From Chaenocephalus aceratus (taxonomy: Eukaryota; Chordata; Actinopteri; Perciformes; Channichthyidae), in NCBI GenBank assembly GCA_023974075.1, contig CM043792.1:24123514-24187513 (forward strand): DNA of 64,000 bases. The letters are read 5' to 3'. Position numbers and translations under genes: made by a program. Below the pieces are notes generated by a model. It saw nothing but the letters and a program-made list of their open reading frames with translations, did not search any database and was not told the origin of the DNA. Of this stretch, positions 29,501 through 47,788 are shown one piece after another (the first letter of the stretch is position 1; each line of letters starts with the position of its first letter).

Positions 29501-30600
29501 CAGGCTAGATCTAGATTAGAAGAAGGTCTTGAGAATTTTGAAAACCCATTTGAAAGCTTCAATACTGAAACTAAAAGAACAAAATATTTCAACCAGAAAT
29601 GGGGGGGTTGTTGAGCCATTAGAAATAATGTTAGGACATGGATTTGATACAAGATGAAATAAACAAACTGGTACATATGATCAAATTCATAGAAGTTCAA
29701 AGAAGTTATTTTAAGAGCTTGCTTTACAAATTCAGATTTACTATGATGACTTTGAAACTGCTAACCCACTGGGTTCAAAACGAGGTGTTCACAAAATGGG
29801 AGCTCTCTATTTTGTCCTCAGAAATCTGCCACCAATGTTTAACTCTGTTTTGATGAACATCCATTTGGTTGCACTGTTTCATAGTGAAGATTTGAAAAAA
29901 TATGGCTTTGATCCTATTCTGCAGCCTCTGATTAAAGACATCAAAAATCTCGAAAGTCATGGCCTTGACTTGCCATTCTCTACTGAGAAAGTCCATGGCA
30001 CTATATGTCAGATAACTGGGGACAACTTGGGGATGCATGGAATTCTTGGGTTTACAGAATCGTTTAATGCACGTCATTACTGTGTTTGGTCGAAAAAGTT
30101 GATGCCCAGACTGTGTACAATGAGGATGACCACAAGATAATCTTGCGTGGAAAAGAGCTTTTTGAAATGCACTGCGATGAGTTGCAATCAGATCCACAGA
30201 CCTTATCAGTATTTGGTTTAAAAAAAGAATTCAACTCTCAACAGTCCTTTCATGTTAGTCACAATTATTCTTTGGACATAATGCATGACATTCTCGAAGG
30301 GGTTGCTTAGTTCGAGATGAAGTTACTTTTCGAGTTTCTGTCAGAAAATCTTTTGTCAAAATCTGATCTGCTCTCTAGAATTTATGCTTTTGACTATGGG
30401 TACTTGGAGCGCAAAAACCGTCCCACAAGGATTAACTTGGACAGCATTGGCAATAATATAGGCCTCAATTCCATTCAGACTCTTTGTCTTGTGAGAAACA
30501 TTCCTTTGCGTTTTGGTGACATTGTGCCAGAAGGAAACCAAAACTGGCTTTTGCTGCTGCTTTTACTGCAGATAATCAACATCATATGTTCTCCTTCTGT

Positions 30601-30935
30601 TACATTGCATTTAGCTGACGCTTTTATCCAAAGCGACTTACAATAAGTGCATTCGACCAAGAAGATACAAACTTGAAGAAAACAGAATCATAAAGTACAT
30701 CAGGTTTCATAGAGCCAAGCATTTCAAGTGCTACTAAACTGGCTATAGATAAGCCAGTCCTTTATTAGTATATAAGTGCTCTGTTAGCAGTTCTTTGTTA
30801 GTAATTCTATCGCTCGAGGTGGAGTCGAAAGAGATGAGTTTTCAGTCTGCGCCGGAAGGTGTGTAAGCTTTCTGCTGTCCTGATGTCAATGGGGAACTCA
30901 TTCCACCATTTTGGAGCCAGGATAGCAGGCATGAC
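30601..30935. mobile_element. Dispersed teleost repeat (TTTAGCTGACGC type) inside ORF2
   Basis: Starts with GCATTTAGCTGACGC and TTTATCCAAAGCGACTTACA and ends near CATTTTGGAGCCAGGATAGC. Both are hallmarks of a very common fish interspersed repeat. It splits ORF2 between ...NIICSPSVT and GMTVLLKHLIMEHHD. It is non-autonomous, and I cannot name its family with certainty. Confidence 0.6.
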
Positions 30936-31728
30936 TGTGCTTTTGAAACATCTGATAATGGAACATCATGACTTGTTCAAACAGCTGTATCCACATAGAA
31001 ACCTAATTCCAAAACATCACTTTATGATACACTATCCGGTCTTCAAAAACTAAACTCAACATCACCAAATCACTTGCCAAAAAACATGAAATGTCCATAG
31101 GATATCATTGGGATACATCACCTTTAAGGCATATTGCTTATGGACCACTGAAACCATTTAATTTGGATAAGGATAGTGAGAGGTTTTCTCAAGCTCTGCA
31201 TGCTGCTGTACCAAAAGACATCTTCTCTACTAATTGGGTTACAATCAGTGGGACAGAGTACAGGACAGGACTAGTCCTTCGCATTGAGGTTGAGGATGGA
31301 ATGCCTGTTTTTTGCAAAATAAACAAGGTCCTTTTAGTTGATAGTGCTATCTACTTCCTTGTGAAAAAGCTTGTGGTTGACCATTTTAGTGAACATTTGC
31401 ATGCCTACAAAGTATTTGAAAGTGTTGAAAAAGATGTAATCAAAGCAGAAAGCCTTGTAATATATAAGCCCTTTGACTTACACAGTGCTTATGGTGGAGA
31501 TGAGTGAATATGTCGTGCCTTTGTTTTATTTTTAAATGTGCATATACTGTATAGTTGTGTACATAAACTAGTCCTCTCTGTTTGTCACATGTCCTGACCA
31601 GTTGTCAGTCGTTTCTTTTGAAAAACAAAATGTGCATTATGCTGTGCTGGATAGAGCGGAGAGACACATTATCTGTAACATGTTTACGACGCCTGTTAAG
31701 TGCAGATGCTGTAATGTTTGCAGTGTTT

Positions 31729-31734
31729 AATAAA
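31729..31734 (+). terminator. Poly(A) signal of the CACTA-like ORF2
   Basis: AATAAA lies 220 bp after the ORF2 stop and before the subterminal repeat block. This is the expected place for the 3' end of the transposon transcript. Confidence 0.5.
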
Positions 31735-31934
31735 AAAGGACAACATTGAGAGTTTGTAATGATTTATTAAATATTCTTAAGTCTTGTGGAAGTCAACAAA
31801 TGTATCTAAATTTAAATAGAGCTTATAGATTTAACCTATAGAGATTGTTTTTTTCTTATAGTAACAATTATTTGTGTGTACAGTGCATAGATTAATATTG
31901 TAAAATAATACAATTTCAGATATAAAACACTGAA

Positions 31935-32238
31935 GGTTCAAAATGAACACTCGCAGTGCAGGGGAAGAACACAATTTAGTGTTAAAAATACACTTTCCTG
32001 TGTAACTGAACAACATTCTAAATGTTATAAATCAACACTCCCAGTGTAAAGCAATAACACAATTTAGTGTTAAAAATGGTTATAAAACAACACTGTCAGT
32101 GTTAGATAATTAACACTATTAAAGAGTTAAAACATTAACACTTTCCAAAGTGTAACTTTAACTCCCAATTGGTGAGGCTTATATAAACACCAAGTAACTG
32201 TTGATTTTATCTCTATAAGAGTTACATTTTTTGCTGTG
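31935..32238 (+). repeat. CACTA-like right-end subterminal repeats
   Basis: Imperfect units of about 70 bp carry AACACTCnCAGTG-type motifs and AACACAATTTAGTGTTAAAA (31941-32112). These are followed by AACACT/AGTGT motifs up to the TTTGCTGTG terminus. Clustered subterminal repeats are typical transposase-binding regions of CACTA elements. The left end has similar but fewer motifs at 13345-13400. Confidence 0.55.
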
Positions 32239-34355
32239 CTCTAAGGGCCCGACCGATGGGACAGTTTTGGTAAATGTATACTTATATATTTTTTGTTTGT
32301 TAACTTTGTTTTTTATTGTTCATGCTCTGCTGAGTATCTTCCGGAACGATGTAGGTCCTACCTCAATGCTGTCCCTTCTCTTTATACACCCATGGAAAAG
32401 ACCGGCATAGATTATGTGGACAGAAAGACGTAATTCTGTATTTCTTGCTTCTCTTTTCTGTCCTCTCTTCAGCTCGAAGATGGAGCGTGAGAGTGTGAAA
32501 GACAAACAGGGAGTAGTCACAGGGATGACATGATTGTAGTTAGTCACACTGAGCCACATGATGGCTGCTGCTGTAGAAGGAGGCCGTGGTTTGAGTGTCC
32601 TGAGTCACCTTGTTGTCATCTGATGACAGAAGTGTATTCATACATTAGGGACATTAGTCAGGGTGATTCTCCTCCATACTGTGATGTAACTGCCATGAGG
32701 ATGTTTGTTTGGTGGAAACTGTCTCATTTCCCCTTTTTCATTTATGTTTTTGCCTGCAGTGCAGCTGTGTGGATAGAAGGACGCTTTCTCTTTCGCGTTA
32801 TCATCCATTCCTTTTTGTTTCAGCCCAAAAACATCCTCCTCTCTTTCCCAGCCATGTTTTAGTTTCTTCCCACAGGTGAATTTTCCTGCACGCTCCCTCC
32901 TTTGTCTCTCGTCTACCACCCTGCCCCCTCTCGCTGCCAGCTTTTTCCCAGAGAAATCAACCTGTTATCGGCAGGGTCTATGAATAGCACACGGTTGGAG
33001 CTGCGACCCACTCAACCCCCTAACATAGCTCATGTCTTATGCATTACTCCTGCATGCTGAATCCCTAAAGCCCTATTTCTACTCGGCTGTAGTTCTGCTA
33101 CAACACCTAGTTCCCAAAAACATGCTGCGCAACACCAACATATTTATTTACATACCATATAGGGTATTTAGTAATGCTCTAAATGTTCAGATAAAAGGCA
33201 CTATAACACAGTTCTCCAATAATGTGCACACATCTCAGTTCATCTCAGTGTCTGAATGTCTCAGGTGCATTGTGCTCCTTCTGAGCTGAAAATATGGTAA
33301 AATGTGTGAAACTGCTACTAAATTGTGACTCTCATTTGCATTCTGCACACATTCTCTCCCACCTGTCCTGCACCAGACACCAGCGTACACGGTTTATTCA
33401 TCTAAAGATTTCAGCTCAGCAGTCAGAGCTGCAGATGCACGCAGATGCAGCGCAGAGATAAGCGTCCACTGTCGTCGATGCCATCATTCTTCCTGCGTTC
33501 CTGGAAACTTGGTTGTGGCAAGATGCTTAATTCCAAACACTGAAACCTGTTTACAATGCGCTGAGCAGTGGCATCATCCTCCCAGTGTTTCTGCTCTATG
33601 CCACAGCTCCAATAATACACCAGGGACAAGAAGCTTAGCAGTGACAGCCCCAAATCCTTCTTTCCACCGCACTGATTTCTGGATTAAGGAGGGGAGATTT
33701 CCACACCTCTGAATTGTATTGTGTTATGGGGCTCACGCATTTTCATGCATTTCATTTTCATGCATCTTTTATTCTGTGGCGTGCGTCGAAATAGGGGCAT
33801 TTCCTTATTTACACAGATTAAGAGTGATTCTGGATGGTGCCTGGGAGGCTATACATGAGGTTTGAAGCAGGGAGAAGGTGGAGAATAAGAGCGATTATCG
33901 TGGTAAACCCCCAGTTATGGGGGGATTTTGGAGCTAAATAATAAACACAACACCTGAAAAGAGTACTTATGGATATTTTGGTTCTTGAAAAGCATGTTCA
34001 CTCAAAGCAGGGTGATTTTTTTTTTAATTCAAGCTATGCCTCATATCTGGACTCAGCTCACCCACTGCTTTGACAGATTTGGATGCCACTTAAAAGGCTG
34101 GGATATATTTTCATTCCAGCCTGATAAAAAAAATCCTCCCCTCTTCATTCCTCCTCCTCTCCCACTTCTTTGCCACTCCTTTTTTCCCTCTCCCTCGCTC
34201 CTGTCCTCCTGGACCCTCCTCACGCCCTTCGTCATTTTTTCCCTCATTCCATTAGCAAACATTGTTTTGACTTTCCAGGTTCCGCATTCCTCCACACGGC
34301 ATACCGGCCGGCCGGACCGCTGGAAGAATTCCTGGCCTGTGATTATCCACTCATA

Positions 34356-34358
<3 letters not shown>
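32239..34358. other. Non-coding, no gene seen
   Basis: Flanking sequence after the CACTA-like element. No gene or named repeat. A pyrimidine-rich stretch lies at 34135-34245. Confidence 0.5.
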
Positions 34359-34421
<63 letters not shown>

Positions 34422-34438
34422 ACACACACACACACACA
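34359..34438. repeat. (CA)n microsatellite
   Basis: About 80 bp of CA repeat, with ATA interruptions near 34416 and at the 3' end. Confidence 0.97.
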
Positions 34439-34636
34439 TATTCACACTCACACACGGGAGGCCATAAATTAAGAGAATAGGGTGTACTCTTTTATTACTA
34501 GAAATGTTTACTCTTTATTGTTGCAGGGAGTTGAATTGATTTACTTTAAAATTCCAAGACGTCCAAATGCCATTGCTTTGCTTTTGAGTGATCAATCTGG
34601 GGAGATTTGTGTTTTGTTTAACAGATGCCGCATGGC

Positions 34637-34640
<4 letters not shown>

Positions 34641-34699
<59 letters not shown>
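34641..34699. repeat. (TG)n microsatellite
   Basis: About 59 bp of uninterrupted TG. Confidence 0.97.
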
Positions 34700-34700
<1 letters not shown>

Positions 34701-36194
34701 CCTTTCATTTGCCTCTTTGCGAGCCAAATTAAACACAGCCTTCTTGCGTATTTATTTTACATTTGCTGAGAAATTAGCTTCTGAAGAGCAATTAATTAGG
34801 AGCAGGAAATGATGAAAATCTAAATCAATCAAACTCAAATTTCCCTCATGGTGCATTTGTGGACATGCATCCATAATTATGGCAAAACACACATTTTGTT
34901 GGAAGTAACTGTAATTGTTGCGTGAATGAATAAACATATTAAACCAGTTTATGTATCTGGAGCAGACACATTACAGCATTTTCACACACAAACACATGAA
35001 TGCATGCACAACACAACAGATACACACCCACACAACTTACCAGTTGGCAGTGGGTGTTAATTGTGTTGGGCCTCAGGGTAAAAATAACATTGCACCAAAG
35101 ACAGAGAGAGGGAGAATGTTTTGTCTTTCTCCAGCCGCCGCCTTTCTATTAAGACAAAGGACCCAATTATGTTATATTAAAAATATTTAGGACAATGTGT
35201 CTTTTATTTAAAAAATAAAATGGTTCCTTTTTATGCTATGTATTATCAGGATAAGAGAAAAGATCTGTTCTTTTGTGAAGTTTCCTTTATTTTCTCCTTT
35301 ACAGCCTTTATCCCCCAGTGAGTCCCAATAGACAGTGTTTTCATGACTATATGACTGTTAATTGCTAATTAGGCCAGTGTAGCAACAGACCCCTGTGTGA
35401 GGCGATAGCGCTGTGTCGGTGTACACAGAATAATTACAATAAAAGGTGTTGTAGGAGCGTGTCAACATCTGTTCCTGAGTGTCTCTAAGAGAAGGAACAG
35501 AGAGGAGCGCTCACAAATGTGACAGGTTGTACTTATCGGCACGGTGGTATTTGTGCAAATATTTCACGGATCACTTGCTACACTGCAGTTGATATAGTAA
35601 TTTAAGAGCAAGTACTGAGACAGTGTTTCATTTCCTTGTTTTACACGTACAGCTGATGCAATACAAACCTGAATGATTTAATGCATCATTTCAACTCTGT
35701 ATACATAGTTTTAAGAATGTCTGTACACATGTTGGCAACACAGTTCTTTTTATTTTCAACTTAAAGTTCATGGTGAACCAATTCTATGTAAATTAACTTT
35801 TCGCGGGAGAAGTCCCTGAACTAATGAACTGGTTGGGGCAAAACCAGTGACCACATTTGTTCAAACACACATCCTCAGCATGTCAGCGTAGCATTTCAGG
35901 AACAAAAACACTAATGGAAAGAAATATAACCACCAATCAGTGCCAGTTTCTCATGTTCCTGCAACAGACAACTCTGGCATGACTTTTTATTTTGGGAGGA
36001 AAAAAATGTTTCACCGTGTGTTTTAGGAGCTTAGGGGTCCCTGATATTTGATCAATTATAAAATGTGACCCCCCACACCCCTCAACCAGGGGTTGTTTTG
36101 TTGTTCAGGGCAACAATGTGCTGCGAGGGGAAACACCAAGGATTTCTACAATTCAGAAGAAAAAGAAAAAACAACTCTATATGAATTCAAAAGG
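34700..36194. other. Non-coding, no gene seen
   Basis: Complex sequence, AT-rich in parts. No gene or named repeat recognised. Confidence 0.5.
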
Positions 36195-36247
<53 letters not shown>

Positions 36248-36290
36248 TGTGTGTGTGTGTGTGTGGGTGTGTGTCTTTGTGCGTCTCTCT

Positions 36291-36387
<97 letters not shown>

Positions 36388-36416
36388 GGTGTGTCTGTGT
36401 GTGTGTGTCTGTGTCT

Positions 36417-36503
<87 letters not shown>

Positions 36504-36524
36504 TTTGTGTGTGTGTCTGTGTGC
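36195..36524. repeat. (GT)n compound microsatellite, about 330 bp
   Basis: The longest GT block of the window. It has CTGT, GGGT and TCTCTCTC interruptions and abuts the piggyBac-like fragment. Confidence 0.97.
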
Positions 36525-36529
36525 CTAAC

Positions 36530-37035
36530 CCTATCTTGACCTTCACTGTCCTCACTGTCAGACGGAATAGCCCTAACAGCCTGATCGTGTCCCTTCTGCC
36601 CATAACATGTTTTAGGGTCCATGTCCTGTAAATATTAGTAGATGTAAAAACATTGATTAGGTTTATCATTTTACAGCTGAGCACACTTGCATGATATTGC
36701 CTGGAAAAAGTGGTCTAAGTGGCACAGTGTTGCCCTGAGGCAACGAACAAAAAAACACAATAATAATTAATAAATACATAATAAGACAATCAAATATACT
36801 TCTTTACGTATTCATGCACATGCATGTATTTTTTATTTTAAGTTGTGTACATTTCTAATATGTTAAAAAGTGAAATGTATCTTACCAAGTGGTGGCCCTG
36901 AGTCCCCTGCTCCACCCCCAGACAAAATGACAGACGTTGTGTGCATTTAAAAAAATAAAAAGATTTAGTTGGTCAGTGTGAGGTCGAAAAAAGTGGTTTG
37001 TTGCCTGAGGGCAACAGTATGCCATAGAGGGTTAA
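36530..37035 (-). mobile_element. 5' fragment of a piggyBac-like element
   Basis: On the minus strand it starts TTAACCCTCTATGGCATAC (TTAA at 37032-37035). Two near-palindromic GTTGCC..GGCAAC motifs follow (37000-37015 and 36729-36744). After an ACAG acceptor-like site comes MDPKTCYGQKGHDQAVRAIP then SDSEDSEGQDRV (36622 downward), an acidic N-terminus like those of piggyBac-type transposases. The frame then runs into the long (GT)n microsatellite. The rest of the element is absent. Confidence 0.5.
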
Positions 37036-37049
37036 ACAGTTTTATACAG

Positions 37050-37171
<122 letters not shown>

Positions 37172-37292
37172 AGGGATTTTTATAAACTAAACTTCCCAAA
37201 AGTAACCAGTTAAACAGGATTTAAAGGTTAACAATAAACATCTTCTCATAAAATATTGTAACACTGCTGTTGAATTATAGTTCAGCTCACAG

Positions 37293-37335
37293 ACACACAC
37301 ACACACGCGCACACACACACACACACACACACACA
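37293..37335. repeat. (CA)n microsatellite with CGCG interruption
   Basis: About 43 bp of CA repeat interrupted once by GCGC. Confidence 0.95.
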
Positions 37336-44742
<7,407 letters not shown>

Positions 44743-45120
44743 ATTCAAAACCTTTATTTATCCAGGTAAAATCCCATTGAGATCAATGATCTCTTTTTCA
44801 AGGGAGACCTGCAGCAGTAGGTTCCACAAGAAGACATAAAAACATGAACAACAGAACAACAAAAGGACATCATACAGCAATACAGGGATTACAATTTACA
44901 TATTTAACCACAAGTACATGTACCAACAGCATCTGATTTTGTAGCATCCAACCGAGCTTTAAAAACATGTAGTGGTACTAGCTTGGTAATTTTCCATTCT
45001 TTTTGCAGACTGTTCCCCCGAAGCAGCAAGGAAACTCAATCTTGAGAGAAAGAATTTGTAGTTTGCACATAAAAAGATTTGAATGCATTTTTTAACTGCG
45101 GATTTTGTTCGGAAGAGATC
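44743..45120. repeat. Dispersed fish repeat (CCTTTATTTATCCAGGTAAA type)
   Basis: AACCTTTATTTATCCAGGTA, CCCATTGAGATCAA and TCTCTTTTTCAAGGGAGACC are characteristic phrases of a common teleost interspersed repeat. The downstream boundary is approximate and the family is not named. Confidence 0.55.
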
Positions 45121-45820
45121 TCTTTAGAGCCTTAGGAGCAGCAACATATTACTCTTTCAATGCACAAAGGAGCGTGTGTGTATTGATTAAAGACAGATTT
45201 CATAAAACGTCAACCTGTCTTTCTAGAAAATGCTGTAAACAGCTATTATGTGTGATGTCGACATAAAAAACATTCACTTTTGAGATTCAAAGCAGAAGAT
45301 TTGTTTTGACCATGTTCCCAATGTGTGCTGATGGGTAACACATTGGATTTTCTAGTTGCCAACTTCACATAAGCAAAGGAAAACAACAACCTTAGGTTCA
45401 GTGGCAAACTGTAATCAGAGATGTTTTATGTTCATGTCAACATAGTTCGAATTAATATTTTAAATCCTTCCAAGGCACTCTTCACCTAATTTCCCAAGCA
45501 CTTAACCCAAACTGTATTTAGAAGAATGTATGAGCTCATAGCTGATGTTTCATGTGTTTCCATCACTCAGAGTAATAATCTGTTCTCTCCACATTAAGTA
45601 CGTATTTAGGTAGTTGTGTTATTAGTGTAAGCACATTTTCTAACACGTGACTGACACACAGTGACAGTACAGGACACGCAGCAGACAAAGGGCTGTCTGT
45701 ACCGTTGTGTTCAGGAAGAGGCCTGCTTCTCTCTGATGTGGTGATCTGCAGTACCTGCGACACACACTGAGTTCCTGTGTTGAGTGTATGATGTCTGGGC
45801 CACGTGGCAGGGTGAAGAGT

Positions 45821-45821
<1 letters not shown>
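45121..45821. other. Non-coding, no gene seen
   Basis: Sequence between the dispersed repeat and the next CA tract. Nothing recognised. Confidence 0.5.

Positions 45822-45913
<92 letters not shown>
45822..45913. repeat. (CA)n microsatellite
   Basis: About 92 bp of uninterrupted CA. Confidence 0.97.
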
Positions 45914-45917
<4 letters not shown>

Positions 45918-47749
45918 CCTAAGTGAGTCCTCCTGACAATCTTGCCTTAGGGCAGCAGTGTAGGAGTGAGAGGTTATTATGAAGCCATGTGGGAATTATG
46001 GCTTATTGTCTGGGAAGTCTTTTTTACAATGCAGGATATCTTTGAATGCACAGAAGATGGGTAAACAGCCTGAGTTATTGCAACAAGATATTTCAATTTA
46101 AATGCCCAAGAAAGAAAAAGGACAAAAGAGGAAAAAGAGCTAGAAAACAGTAGATAATATTGAGCGGGAACTCCTTTGTTTGTATTGTGATTTAAAATTG
46201 CTGCGAAGGCGGTTTCTGAGTTATTGTCAGGAAATGGCAGACACTTGGCGGTTTGCTCGATTATCTCTCTTAATTTAATACAAATCTTAAATCCCTGTTG
46301 TGCTCTTTGCTCAAGTCAAAGAAGCTTGCTTTATCTCTCAGCTCCTCCTCTCAAGCTCCTTCTCTTTGCTCGCCACGCAGCCAATCAAACCCTAAAGTGA
46401 ATTATGATAAAAAAAAAAGAAGAAGTAGAAAAAGAAGCAGTGGTGCGAACGCCTGCGGAGCTGAATTTCCATATAGATAGACAAGCACATTAAAGTTGTC
46501 TATCTGCAAGCTCACTGTCCACCCTTCCTCTTATTACATTTTGATGGAAAGATGGCAGCTTCATCAACATCCTCAACCAGAAAAGCTGCCAATTCCCCCC
46601 GCCCAACCCTCTCTGCGTGGCGTGTTTCTATCTGCCCCGGACACTTGATTGTTTCTGAACCCATGTTGACCCCGTAAAGAGGAACCTGCGGCTGGTTTTC
46701 CTGCCACGGTTTGTTGTGTTCATTTAAGGTTCTCATTGCTCAATATAGCTTCTTCTTCTTCTTCCTCCTGTAAAAAACTACAGTTCATGATTTCTCAGTA
46801 GTGAAAAAAAAGGGGGAAGAAGAGTGAAGGCAGCTCCTCATCATGGTGCTTCCAGGCTTACATGTAAATTAAAATGCAATTAAAAACAGGCAAATAAGCT
46901 GTTCCCCAGAGGGGGGGAGGAAATGGAGGAAAGGGCTCTCAGGATAAGGGCCTGCGTCACTCATCATTAGCATGGCATTAGACTGAAGGGAGCTAAATCT
47001 GAACACTGGGTCACAGACACATTTAGAGGAGCTGCTACTGCAAGGTCTCCACGCCGATGAAAATAGCCCCCCCATCCCGTGCAGAGGGAATCACTTCTGC
47101 CTTAGAAAAACCCACACAATTATTCAGTGGATTTTTCCAGCTATTGTTCTCTGAGGCGTACCATTGTGTGATTACTATTGTGCTTTTGTGTACAAGCTGT
47201 GATTTCCTGCACAGAGTATGTATCATTGATGGCAGTGAATAAATCATTTCAACATACAGTATAGCACCGTGCTGCATTCAGGAACAGAGGGGTCTCAAAC
47301 CTCCACGCTGCAGCTCAATACCCTATCGACAAGTCGGCTACTCTGCCAGAATTCCACTGCACCACCTCCTTCCTCCGCCCCTGATCCTGGCCCTCACCCC
47401 TACCTCCCCCCTGGAAGCCTGGTGCTCTTCTGCGAAGGCCCCCCCCCCTCTTCCTCTTCTCTCTCTCCCAGGCTCCCTGCACTCCCCCACCTCCTGCTCA
47501 GGCTCCTGGGTTGAGGGGGATCAATGGGGGAAGCTTATTTTGGTGCTGGTGGTTGTGGAGGTGGGGGGTGAACCCCACACGACGGCAGCCTTGCAGGCAA
47601 GCAGGCGGTAGGGCGCAGAGGGGGAGAGGAGGGGGGAGGAAGGGGAGCCCACCCTGGCAGAGGAGCACCCCTCTTTCGCGGACCTGTCGCCTCGGTGCAA
47701 CAATGGCCGTGACAATGACACTGGAGGAGGAATTTCCGCTTCCCCACAA
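45914..47749. other. Non-coding region
   Basis: No gene. Contains A-rich stretches near 46407-46440 and purine/pyrimidine-biased GC-rich sequence at 47390-47700. The open frames there are low-complexity Pro/Gly/Ser and not supported. Confidence 0.45.
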
Positions 47750-47753
47750 CCCC

Positions 47754-47784
<31 letters not shown>

Positions 47785-47788
47785 ACAC
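47750..47788. repeat. Poly-C (21) followed by (AC)9
   Basis: C-run at 47750-47770, directly followed by AC repeat to 47788. Confidence 0.95.

Larger units (their letters stand above)
28484..31507 (+). pseudogene. CACTA-like ORF2: C2H2 zinc finger plus Tnp2-like transposase, disrupted
   Basis: Starts at the ATG at 28484, 9 nt after the ORF1 stop. The N-terminus MYKCFICQ...HLRMDH is a C2H2 finger. A second finger-like segment follows but is frameshifted near 28625. Further on are PFESFNTETKR (about 29550), ANPLGSKRGVHKMGALYF (about 29760-29810), DLKKYGFDPILQPLIKDI, GTICQITGDNLGMHGILGF and SLDIMHDILEGVA (about 30270-30309). These match the layout of Transposase_21/Tnp2-type CACTA transposases. 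The C-terminus resumes at 30936 and ends YGGDE at 31507. Frameshifts, stops and two repeat insertions (about 28992-29500 and 30601-30935) break it. An AATAAA lies at 31729-31734. Confidence 0.65.
13289..32238 (+). mobile_element. EnSpm/CACTA-like DNA transposon, 18.95 kb with nested insertions
   Basis: The left end reads CACAGCAAATTC at 13289 and the right end is its inverted counterpart, ...TTTGCTGTG at 32230-32238. Both termini therefore begin CACAG, as CACTA-superfamily elements do. The dinucleotide CT flanks both ends (13287-13288 and 32239-32240) as a possible short target-site duplication. Repeated GTGTTGA/AACAC motifs lie just inside both ends, as expected of subterminal transposase sites. 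Inside are two genes: a spliced ORF1 and an ORF2 with a Tnp2-like transposase. Removing the recognised insertions leaves roughly 7 kb. The superfamily call rests on the CACAG ends plus transposase resemblance. The precise ends are inferred, and the short TIR could be coincidental. Confidence 0.68.
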
